From the NCBI GenBank assembly GCA_001839685.1, contig MLAK01001042.1:1-37288 (forward strand): 37,288 nt of DNA, in the 5' to 3' direction. The position numbers and the translations under genes were made by a program. The notes under the pieces were generated by a model. That model searched no databases and was not told the origin of the DNA. It saw only the letters and a list, made by a program, of their open reading frames with translations. This stretch comes from Tritrichomonas foetus (lineage: Eukaryota; Parabasalia; Tritrichomonadida; Tritrichomonadidae). This document shows, one piece after another, positions 10,301 through 18,232 of this stretch (positions are counted from its first letter, which is position 1; each line of letters opens with the position of its first letter).

Positions 10301-10576
10301 TTCGACCAATAATAAATGACAAACTTTATCGGAAATGATGTAACCGAGGATTGAGTGGGCGTCAACGGCGTTAATAAGTTTTTTGTTTTTCGTGAGGAAT
10401 TTAAAAGCATCGTTTTTACTATCGAATACGTCATATCCTTTAATTCCAGTGAACATTAAAGTTCCCATGATTTGATCAATATATATAACTTGCGTGTCAT
10501 TTCTTTGAGGGAGAGAAGCAATGATACATGAAGATTTGTCGTCAAACTGAACGTAATTGATTGATGCTTGCTTCAT
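7373..10576 (-). CDS. SAC-family protein with inactivated catalytic loop and FYVE-like zinc finger
   Basis: A 1067-residue protein. Residues 52-452 follow the SAC phosphoinositide-phosphatase fold: VWNEKF (164-169), a block with ASHQFPKWLLPQGT (207-220) and LQIGDFPFNW (253-262), matching the family's QIRGSIPLFW. The loop that should read RTNCxDCLDRTN aligns to RFVFGLSFEREI (386-397): the nucleophilic Cys is Phe389 and only Arg395 is kept. The SAC part is therefore probably not an active phosphatase. Then come a beta-sandwich, discoidin-like region (538-646) and a zinc finger with four Cx2C pairs (C733/736, 745/748, 753/756, 766/769) and FYVE-like CNRPFCKKC, but no RRHHCR motif. Two more beta-rich regions follow. 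The layout recalls plant SAC9. It probably binds membranes as a scaffold (inference). Start: the ATG at 10576 is the first in frame; the eight upstream codons begin only with TTG. Stop context is TAAA. Confidence 0.8.
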   Translation of the reverse strand: MKQASINYVQFDDKSSCIIASLPQRNDTQVIYIDQIMGTLMFTGIKGYDVFDSKNDAFKFLTKNKKLINAVDAHSILGYIISDKVCHLLLVEKASKIDTIFEKHVVYAIEKVNIINIPTEMSCSDANYVPIETIANYPFQYSHFFCQTFDLSKAFGKSTAVRSVWNEKFQIPFNRLPVSNICISLFQGIIRLTKFSTDVKASLLFVASHQFPKWLLPQGTHKVKEHETGIEYLIDIFLIKHSENGYEILNHSLQIGDFPFNWSFDQGRYSVRKMEACIESVKNFVLKQKDLWEIDGITFSNFFSNQESPEHILSETLEDALNNDYNCDTAEYEWIQSERDADKLDYYIQMLWPQVYSKIQKFGFNKSISNHADTFHILSKQVGMFRFVFGLSFEREILGLFFFTLGLLEKMCEELRFKFPNHLVTTEDLHSFADGFIYCTGNFLLEFSQSFSNFTNVPSGEIERSLIFNYMKPRSVSFSKHQINYANTMAAIDAIKNLQGVRTFAVTQSPSSFVFSENISNVILKPNIAGYTEIAQKDKPIILCLSEPCYIREVVLRNVNVTRVSISGGLRLNRTFPIAKKVMIPWVPKDGNNVQGPYIRIPLKSTSIYYDHDIRPHDYEKVRFLILNFKTYRNEPLRIGSLFAFGTPQKPGQVSKEVNFQFKLDVSTPIKYEGDVSKTDTFVSWEISRLKQNASYLDLQKHLIEKNMPIDSADFDKMLIPPKVERELHKAICAKCQSKDQCIDCINCNRPFCKKCLNPRKHLKLCEYCLSARESLLLHVSRLNSVRFLLINVLYPFIGKHNEQMMPLDPKALDFNDINRPPIAAYAYEPPIPSRLSVDPETLFVSNLNWPVECNMMQMNIIFTCESQVTGLHISCNTLLKVTVEGAEPSQLEFKPPGCLQKIKYCGRMAKVTISAKKISMHHIQFVGNFIPSDPETHQQENQATKPRRLNQVKAQAQFNRAMSSHEFRFASPVEVSAVKYSHLSHLPKDVVIEFKSDKNSKMMSRTVASLSAHADGMALLVFPSPIPASTLRLFYPGLSPQLAQIYANDIPEIMIPQKIIHPKRGK

Positions 10577-11264
10577 TATGAGTTTTGAATTGAAAATCAA
10601 ATTGACCTTTTATTGACCTTCTTTTTTGACCTAACCGAATTGAATTCGCCGAAATTTACAATAAAGGAAGAAATTGATGAAATCTCGAGATGAAGAAAAC
10701 TTACTTTCCTCAGACATTTAATGAATTTTTATATGTGTCTATGTATCTTGAATTCGCTTATTATTACATGAGAAACATGTTTCTTTCAAATCCCCTTTTA
10801 ATCTAATTTGATAATAACATTAATTTACCCTTTCTCTAAGATAGAAAGATTTGATTTCATGAAAAACTTTCTTTTTCATTCTATTGGTACTTTTATTTAA
10901 ATACTTTTTGATTTTTTGTATTGATTTTATATTAATTTTATTGCAAAGTGATTGAATTCCGTCAAATCTACCGAATATCATAATTAATGTAATTTTAATC
11001 ACCAATGGGGCCATCCTAATTGTAGACTACATCTCAATATTGGATAATTCTGAGTTTTCAAATTCTAATTTTCTTGACAATAGCCGATTCGCAATGCTAT
11101 TTTAAATCAAAATTAGAAACTTAAACATCATTAAAACGTTAAAAAATCATCAAAAAAAATCAGAACAAAGAAAAATGACTTTCAAATATATTTTACATTT
11201 CTATTTCACTATTTACTGTATTGGGATTGAGTCATGATATAACTTTTTTACCCCGACTATAATT
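10577..11264. other. Intergenic spacer with triple AGGTCA-type motif
   Basis: The gap separates two minus-strand genes. Just upstream of the SAC-family start are three direct TGACCT hexamers (annotated separately). The rest is AT-rich. The minus-strand frame at 10820-11014 is Lys/Ile/Asn-rich and looks random, so I do not call it. Confidence 0.5.
10603..10632 (-). promoter_or_regulatory. Three direct repeats of AGGTCA upstream of the SAC-family gene
   Basis: TGACCT occurs at 10603-10608, 10614-10619 and 10627-10632, reading AGGTCA three times on the coding strand, 27-56 bases before the ATG. The spacing is 11 and 13 bases between starts, about one helical turn. This could be a factor-binding array. 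No such motif is established for trichomonads as far as I know. Confidence 0.35.
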
Positions 11265-11912
11265 TTATACAAGTAGAGATGAAATTTTATACATATCCTT
11301 AATATTAAATAAAGAGCAATTCAATTCTCTGATTGGTGGAAACATTTTTGTTTGGATTGGAACAGTAGGATTTTCTTCATTTGATTGTGCCAAGCTCACA
11401 ATCGGTTGGACTGGGTGAATTGGACAATAGTTTTGATAATAAGCTAAATCTTCACGAATTCTAGGAACTTCAGCTAAGAGTCTATCATGTTTAGTTTGCA
11501 AACTTGCATACCGGTTTCTTAAAGAAATTGTTGTTCTCTCTGGAAAGAATTGACCTATAATTGACCATCTGGGTCCATGAACACTATAAAGTTGAATGAG
11601 GAGAAGGTCCTCATCTGGCGTGAACTTTGCTTTTTTAATGGTTCCAGAAAGGACATTTTCATAGTGATCTTTACACGAGCGTGGTGTTCGTCCTTCAAAG
11701 TATGAAGCAATCAACCCCCAATCACGGCCGTGCTTTTCGATTAATGAAAGAAGAAGACTATTTTCCTCAAGCGTGAAATTGCTCCTCCTCCTTTTTGGAC
11801 GACTAAAGTTTCTAAGCGGCATCACAGATCGGGACTGTGGATTGGTCTTGGTTGCAATAGGCTTGGGAACACTATTGGAATTGATCAAGACTGACGGGAA
11901 TGATTCAAACAT
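11265..11912 (-). CDS. Two-repeat Myb-like DNA-binding protein
   Basis: A 215-residue protein with two SANT/Myb repeats. Repeat 1 (about 43-88) has FTLEEN, W65 and the helix RTPRSCKDHYENVL. Repeat 2 (about 94-139) has FTPDED, W116 and the recognition helix RTTISLRNRYASL. As in many protist Mybs, aromatic Phe/Tyr replace the first and third Trp of each repeat. A basic stretch PKRRRS (39-44) directly before repeat 1 may be a nuclear localisation signal. Trichomonads have large families of such short R2R3-like Mybs that control promoters, so a transcription-factor role is likely; the target is unknown. The ATG at 11912 was chosen because the open frame further upstream to 12026 encodes an AT-driven, hydrophobic stretch unlike the rest. 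Stop context is TAAA. Confidence 0.88.
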   Translation of the reverse strand: MFESFPSVLINSNSVPKPIATKTNPQSRSVMPLRNFSRPKRRRSNFTLEENSLLLSLIEKHGRDWGLIASYFEGRTPRSCKDHYENVLSGTIKKAKFTPDEDLLLIQLYSVHGPRWSIIGQFFPERTTISLRNRYASLQTKHDRLLAEVPRIREDLAYYQNYCPIHPVQPIVSLAQSNEENPTVPIQTKMFPPIRELNCSLFNIKDMYKISSLLV

Positions 11913-12565
11913 TATGTTTCCAACAAAAAAAAATGATATAAAATTGTTATGAATTTTTAGTAATAAACATATAGAAAAATACTTTAGTGAATTTATAGAT
12001 AATTCAGAAAAATGCATGAAGATCATTTAAAAATTATTTCTATTGAACATAGAATAATTAATGAGATTATCTGTTTTTTGAAATATCATTTGAATGAATT
12101 CTGAAATTTTGTGAATGATATCAATTTTTCAGATATGCTTTCAAATTATACATAAACATTTCTAAAAGTGAATTTTATATTCTCGAAAAGTGGGTATATT
12201 TGTGATCTTTATCTTCATCAAATTCAATAATAGATAGAAATTTTCTTGTAAATTTTATAGAAAATAAAAATAACTAATTCATAATTTGAAAAATCAAAGA
12301 AATGTTTCTTTCAAATTGTTTGAAATTAATTCTTAATAAAGCTAAAATTCTTCCAAACCGCAAATGAAAAATACAGAAATATTTGAGGAAATACTATCTT
12401 AATTTTGAGGATATTCAAAAAAGTCGATGATGGTAATTGAAAAAATAATTATTTCTCATGAAGTAATTCTTGCAAAGTAAGTTTAATTGGAGAATAAGAT
12501 GTACAATGACACTATGTATATGTATTTAAGATAAAATCAATTGTATTATGCTTTATGATTCGAAA

Positions 12566-12905
12566 ATGTGCTTTTTATTGTTTTTTGATCAACTAAAGCC
12601 TTCAATTGTCTTCTGAATCGCATTTTGGTTGTTTTACAATTCCAAAATACATTTCAAAGTCATTAAAAATAGACCAAATTGGGCATTTAATATCACACTA
12701 TATATGTTAGTAATATTCAGCAAAGATTAAAGTTGTTGAAGAATTTGTACTGGAGAAAAAAACTCGAAAACATGAAATCAAAATTGAATGCGATCAGAAA
12801 GCTGTAAAATGTTTACAAACAATGAAATTGAGGGAAAAGTGATTTAAGAAAATTGACCAAATCGCGTTTAAGGAAATTTTGAAGGGAAAAGTGACTTTTT
12901 TATAA
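12566..12905 (+). pseudogene. Broken coding-like relic, family unknown
   Basis: One frame begins at ATG 12566 (MCFLLFFDQLKPSIVF), crosses a TGA at 12614 and continues to 12730. A second frame, open from 12714, reads through a charged, protein-like stretch including VVEEFVLEKKTRKHEIKI and ends at a TGA at 12840; the same phase then continues with FKKIDQIAFKEILKGKVTFL to a TAA at 12905. Two in-frame stops and one phase change would be needed to explain it as a single gene. The composition suggests a decayed gene, but chance cannot be excluded in AT-rich DNA. Confidence 0.25.
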
Positions 12906-13088
12906 ATATTTTATTCAATTTTAGAAATAGACAATGATCTGTTATTTCAATGATCGAATACCAGTTATAATTTTTCATTTCTCTTTTTATGTTGGTTTTT
13001 TTCCTTTATTGGAAATATTCATGCAAATAAACATTTGAATCACTTTGCTAATCAAGCCAAAATAACAAAGTTCTACAGAAAAAATTGA

Positions 13089-13214
13089 CATTCTAAGAAA
13101 TTTTTCTTAGGATTAATAAAATGTGGGTTTTTCTTGGGAAAAAAAGTTGATTCTCAAGGAAATATCCATTTTTGTCTCGATGAATTAGACGAAGAACTAG
13201 AAAAAAACTTATAA
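13089..13214 (+). pseudogene. Short coding-like fragment, family unknown
   Basis: A 41-codon open frame without an initiator ATG. It ends in a strongly protein-like acidic segment, VDSQGNIHFCLDELDEELEK, before TAA. It is on the same strand as the relic at 12566-12905, about 180 bases further on, and could be another piece of the same lost gene. I cannot name the family. Confidence 0.22.
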
Positions 13215-13631
13215 TTTGATTAGGTTGAAATATTTCCAACGTAGTATTTCCAAGATGTATACAAACTAACTAGATCTAGATGTAGAAGACTATTGAGAGA
13301 TCTAAATGAATAATTGTTGATATTATTGTCATCTAAATATTATTTAATTGTAATCCTATTAATAATATATAAATATTATAATTTAATAATCAAGATACAG
13401 AGAAAACCAAATCCAAAAAAAAAATTGTGAGAAAAAAATAAACCCCACAGAAATTTCTGAGAATTATTGAGATAAAAAGTGATTTTATAGCATTAATATC
13501 TTGATTATTTCTTATCATAAATCGTGCTTTTTATTATCATATGACCCTCCATCGAAAATTATAATGTTTTCCAAAATACAAAAATGAAGTATAAAAAAAA
13601 TATTAATAATTTTGATATAAATAAAAAAAAT

Positions 13632-13901
13632 TTAGGCATCAATGAGAAGATTACGAATGTTTTGCCATCTAAATGGCGAGTCATCAGAAAATTCACTTGG
13701 CATCGAGTCTGGAAAAAAAACATATTGGATTCCATTTTTCTTGATTTGGTCTTTCAATCGTTGTATCTGTATCCCTGCTTGAGAATGTGCTGTTGAGGAC
13801 TGCCAGTCTATTTTCTTCATATACNAAAATTTTATGACAGAAAAGATTTCAATACATTCATATTTGTCAAATGGAAATTGAATTAATTCAACATCACTGA
13901 G
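13632..13901 (-). pseudogene. Coding-like fragment interrupted by the undetermined base
   Basis: Ninety codons stay open on the minus strand if the undetermined base at 13825 does not make a stop (codon TNG; only A would give TAG). The C-terminal 62 codons start with ATG at 13820 and include DWQSSTAHSQAG and FFPDSMPSEFSDDSPFRWQ. GC content and composition are higher than in the flanks. The order of an Ala-His-Ser motif, a helix, Phe-Phe-Pro and a Ser-Pro/Trp end loosely recalls the C-terminal half of Tc1/mariner-type DDE transposases, which are common in trichomonads; this is a weak resemblance only. It may also be the last part of an unrelated gene. Confidence 0.35.
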
Positions 13902-15753
13902 TTAAAACTATCAAAATTTTCGCGATTTTTAATTAAAAATCGATAGAAGAAGTGTAAATAGAATTATGGGAAGCAGTATTATAATCTTTGTGATTCTTGG
14001 AAAAAAAGCTTCTCACAATTTTTTTTTAGGCTTTCTCCAAAATCGCTCTTTTTTCGGTTTAATTGTTGCAAAATTTCAAAACTATGAATAAATATGGCTC
14101 ATAACTATAAAAAATAGATTTAACAATTGACTGAAAGCTGTTCACCCGAAAACTGAAACAATAGCTTCTTCAGAATCATTTTCGAAATATTTTTGAATTC
14201 GGCCATTTGCGAAGTTTGCGATAAGGGAAATTTTCGTCATTCTTTTAGTTATTTGGGTTTTGATTTTTGACTGATGGTATTAAGTAATACTGATGATAAG
14301 GATCATTTTAGTGATTTCGTACGTTAAGACTATTTGGTTTGTATACATCTTATTTCCATAAGATTCTTTTATGATTTTCAAAGGTAAATTCAAAAAATGA
14401 ATTGATTATTTGTTTTTTTTCAAATTTGAGGAAGTTTTTAAAAAATTCTATGTTTTTTCCCATTTTTTAGATAATAATCAAACGATTATATCTTACTATT
14501 TTTTGCTGAATACTCAAAAACTTCCTAATTATTGCGTCATAGCAAATATATTTTCTACATTCCAATTTAAGAAAAAAGTTTTCCTCTACTCATTATTGTC
14601 ATCATTACTTGAAAATATATTATATAATCCCATTCATTATAAAATACCTAGATTCACATGTGAAAGTAATGCCAATGTTACAAAATTATTAGTTCGTACA
14701 TAAATTGGCGACCAAAATAAAGAATTTGTGAATTGAAAAAAAATTCATTGAAAAATTGAATGTATACTCAATAAATGAAATTCAATTCATTGAAATTTCG
14801 TTGTGTCATTGAATAACCATCTTTCAATTCACTTCAATCATATAAAATCAATCTTTCAGATCAAGTATCATGTTCTGCGATTATACATGATAGGAGTGTA
14901 TGATATTCTAATGATTAATTTAGACTCACTCTATTCGAGGATTAATAGTATTCAAAAGGTCTGTTCTGTTTTATTTTCACCATATTGACCTTTTCCATGC
15001 AAAATAATCATTGAAAAAGTTAATCATTTTTTTATTATATTTTACAGCTTTATAATACTTGCTTCGCTTAAAATTGAGGAAATATTTATTTCAAAAAAGA
15101 ACGCTTTTTACATGATCTAGTCACGATGAACCAATATCTGATCATCTGATACTCTTTTCAATATTCATCTTAGACATTCGAATTTATTTTTAAAAATCAC
15201 TTGAGATAATAAAAAACACTCAAAAATGTTCTAGAATATCAGATATTTAAATGAATATTCAATGAAAAAATATCTTTAATCAAAAATCTATCAAAACATA
15301 TTCATTATCAAGCTCAAATGTTTATTAACATTCTTGCTTTTTTATATTTTTACATCTAATCTTTAAAATTAGCTGTGAGTTACAGGATATGTCATAATAT
15401 TTTTTCACAAAGAAGAACATAAGCACAGATATAATGATATCCATCAAACCTATGAGTATAATATTATTGTTTCATTAATGAGGAATTATATTTCACTGAC
15501 GATTAGTTACACAATGAGTTGCAATCGATTTTATGCTGTCATTTTGTAATCTGAGAATATCAACTATGGAATCCAAAAGAAAAGAAAGAAAAGAAAAAAA
15601 AAAAAACATTCAAATCTTAAAGTAAAACTATATAATTCGAAATAATATGTTTAGAAATCAAAAAATAAAAATAGAATCAAAAAAATGTCTATAGAAATAA
15701 AAAAGAAATAAAAGGAAAAAATTCATAGATATTAATAAAAAATCTATTTTCAA

Positions 15754-17653
15754 TTATAATCCGCTAAGTGGTGAGTAAAAAGGGATTTCCTCAGGAACAT
15801 CAAAAAGCCCAGCATCCATATCAATCATTTTTCGGAATAATGAATTGATTTGTTTCACAATGGAAGCGAAAACATCAGATGCTCCGCTAATAAACTGTAT
15901 TGTTAGTTCCATTTGACTTTCGTTTTCATATTCACCAAGTAACGTTATTGCCAAGTTAATTTGTGTGTTTCTTGCAACAAGTTGTTCATAGTCAGGGTGA
16001 AAGAACTCGAAGTTTCTTGCACGAAGGAATCTCTGAAGTATGCACATCATTTCAACAGCATTTGTATTTATATGTTGAATAACTTGTTCTTCGAGGTTTG
16101 ATGGTGGGAAAGTTCCACCCAACCAGGCCTGAGCGTTTTCAAATGACTCGCAAAGTGATGCTGATGCAGAAGGCATTGGATTTAAGAAATCAAGACGTTC
16201 AGATGAATTAAAATCACCGAAAGCATGATCATAAAGTCCAATGTTGCCACCACCTCCATTTCCAGTTGGCGATAAAGAGTTCGACAAAGAACCAGACAGC
16301 GAACCTGATAATGTAGGTGATAAAGAATTAGATAAAGAGCCAGATAAAGGACCAGACAATGAATTAGTTAAAGATGATGAATCATTTGGCGAGTCATTGT
16401 GTGAATCATTTGGTGCAGAATTGGATGATGAATTATTTGTGTTACCCCATGGAATACTATCTATGTTTTGTCGTTGTGTAAGCATAAAGAAGAAAACTTT
16501 GGCCATGTTTGGCGAATCAGAAGAAAGCAAAGAAAGTAATTCTTCTCTATCGTTGAAACCGACCTGCTGCAGGCAATTTATAGCTTCTTCGTCTTGTTCA
16601 CCGATTTCAATAGGATTCGTGAGCTGGGGAAGCGGAAATGGTTGGGGCATGATATAATCGGGTGGGAGATCGACGTGAAAGGCTGGATGAGCTTTGATTT
16701 GCTCGATTGTGATTCGTTTTCGAGGATCAACAACAAAAATGTGTTTGATGAGGTCGCGGAAAAGCGGATCAACAGTATTAGGAATTGTATATATACCTTT
16801 TTTAATTTTTTGAGTCGTGTGTCTGACTGATTCGGCATTAAAAGGAAGGGTTTTCTGTGTGTTAGAAATAAAATATCAAACATGAGATTTACTTTTTTCA
16901 GCTTCATTATTCAAAAAATTCTTCTTCTTCATTTCTTCTAAGATTTAATTAGCTATTTGAGCAAAGTTGATAGAAAAAAGTGGAGCCTAGAACGAAAGAG
17001 AAGAATAAAATAATCAGAACAAAGTGAAAAAAGTAAAGCTCATCAAAAAAACATACGGTTAGCATTGCATATAAAATAACACCAGCGCTCCAAACATCTG
17101 CAATTCTTCCATCGTATGGAACGCCTCGAATGACTTCAGGAGCTGCATAAAGTGGTGACCCACATGACGTATTTGCGACATTATTGGGCATCCATATTGC
17201 AAATCCAAAATCGGCAATCCAAAGCTGATTCGCGTAGTCGAGTAAAATATTTTCCGGTTTGAGGTCGCGATGACAAATTCCGTGAAGATGTAAATATTCG
17301 ATTCCGTAGATAATTTGTCTGAAGAAAGTAATGGCGGTCGCTCGTGGTAGAGAATGAATTACATCGTATAGAGAACCATGTTCGGCATAGCCTTCGACAA
17401 TGAAAATATGGTGTTCGCTTTCGAGGACATCTAAGAGCGTGAGAATATTCGGGTGATTTAATAATCGCATTAATGCAATTTCGCGCTGTACTTTCGGTAA
17501 TAAACTCGGATGATCTTTAAATGTTTCTTTTTTAATAATTTTAATTGCAACTTGCTGGCCTGTGTCTTTATGTCGAGCAAGTTTTACTTTCCCTGTCGCA
17601 CCGGAGCCTATTGATCTGTCCAATATGTAATCACCAATGGAAAGCTGGCTCAT
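15754..17653 (-). CDS. AMPK-related (CAMK) serine/threonine kinase with UBA-like region, two exons
   Basis: Exon 1 is 17653-17057 and exon 2 is 16854-15754, giving 565 residues. Kinase motifs in order: Gly loop GSGATGKV (16-23), K38 in VAIK, E58, HRDLKPEN (128-135), DFGFA (148-152), activation loop NTSCGSPLYAAPE (161-173). T162 matches the LKB1 target Thr of AMPK-related kinases. Exon 2 restores the rest of the domain (LPFNAESVRHTTQKIKKG, then DPRKRITIEQIKAHPAF), ending near 260. A UBA-like segment follows (about 282-328), as in BRSK and AMPK-type kinases, then a Ser-Leu repeat tract and a C-terminal region (490-560) that could be KA1-like. The ATG at 17653 was chosen over the frame start at 17695 because two initiator-like TCAYW sites lie 8-23 bases upstream. 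Such kinases respond to energy or polarity cues; the substrate is unknown. Confidence 0.88.
16265..16390 (-). repeat. Ser-Leu repeat tract inside the kinase gene
   Basis: The coding strand encodes repeated units such as SLSGSLSNSLSP and SLSGPLSGSLSN between the UBA-like part and the C-terminal domain. It is probably a flexible, variable-length linker. On the opposite strand it creates a false 138-codon open frame with DKEPDK-type repeats. Confidence 0.75.
16855..17056 (-). other. Spliceosomal intron, 202 bases, phase 0
   Basis: On the coding strand the intron starts GTATGT right after the codons for Met-Leu-Thr and ends TTCTAACACACAG right before AAAACC. This 3' motif is the conserved branch-point plus acceptor motif of Trichomonas vaginalis introns. 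Removing it keeps frame and joins the GVILYAMLT segment to KTLPFNAESV, the canonical kinase subdomain IX-X junction. Unspliced, exon 1 would run into a stop after about 35 intron-coded residues rich in Phe. Confidence 0.93.
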
Positions 17654-18232
17654 CTTTCCAATGTGATATAAAATGATAGAAGTCTTGCCCCTCACAAAAA
17701 GTCATACCAAAACCGAAAAGTACATGGTGAAAACAATCTAAATTTCATGATAATTAATAAAAAATAAAGTCGACGATAGCTTTTTCTGAATGAACTTTGA
17801 AAGATTAAATATGAATTGAAATAAGATAACTCAATTTGTATTTCAATGCATCAAAGAATGAACTCTGAAATATAATGATGAGACATTATTTTATATGATC
17901 AAATTCTTGAGTAGTGATATATTCAATGCTGTTAGTGAATCTGACAGATAATATGAATGAAAACGAAATGAAATATGATACCAGCATTATGAAGAAAAAA
18001 TTTCGAATGTTGAAAAACTAATTTCGAAAGATTTCATATATGCATGTGCTTGATATTCGCTAAAAGAGAGTTATATCTATTTCATTCGCATATTACACTT
18101 TCACAAACCATTTATCCTCAGAAAAAAATGATCAAATTTTGAATGCTTTTATGGCCAATTTAATTTAAGAGAAATTCTCTTGAAATGGTGCTTCATTTGT
18201 GAGGTAAAAAAAATTTGTCATAGTCAATAAAT
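17654..18232. other. Divergent intergenic gap between kinase and HECT ligase
   Basis: About 580 bases of AT-rich sequence that should hold the promoters of both genes. A TCATTT initiator-like site lies at 18193-18198, about 35-40 bases before the HECT ATG. No coding frame is seen. Confidence 0.5.
17661..17676 (-). promoter_or_regulatory. Initiator-like sites before the kinase start
   Basis: On the coding strand TCATTT (17671-17676) and TCACAT (17661-17666) both fit the trichomonad initiator consensus TCAYW and sit 8-23 bases before the chosen ATG. That distance fits the very short 5' leaders of this group. Function is inferred from the consensus. Confidence 0.4.

Larger units (their letters stand above)
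11913..15753. other. Gene-poor AT-rich region with coding-like relics
   Basis: About 3.8 kb between the Myb and kinase genes, both on the minus strand. No intact gene is supported. Three pieces at 12566-12905, 13089-13214 and 13632-13901 have protein-like composition but are broken; they are listed separately. The single undetermined base of the window is at 13825. Open frames at 14410-14703 and 14803-14988 begin at TTG or lack coding character and were not called. A purine-rich run (about 15582-15606) lies near the right end. Confidence 0.5.

Noticed and set aside
11913..12026. N-terminal extension of the Myb-like protein
   Set aside because: The 38 extra residues are hydrophobic and AT-driven, and the ATG at 11912 directly precedes normal coding sequence.
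14410..14988. Open frames of 97 and 61 codons in the large gap
   Set aside because: The first begins at TTG, and both are dominated by AT-driven Phe, Ile, Asn and Tyr without domain features. A relic cannot be excluded, but support is too weak.
16241..16657. 138-codon plus-strand open frame with DKEPDK-type repeats
   Set aside because: It is exactly antisense to the kinase Ser-Leu repeat tract and exists because of the repeat's codon pattern.
16578..16907. 109-codon minus-strand open frame
   Set aside because: It overlaps kinase exon 2 in another phase and crosses the intron acceptor; the kinase phase has the conserved domain.
16949..17695. Kinase read as a complete 248-residue protein
   Set aside because: The last 35 residues are intron-coded and Phe-rich; the kinase domain would be cut before subdomain X. 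Splicing restores it.
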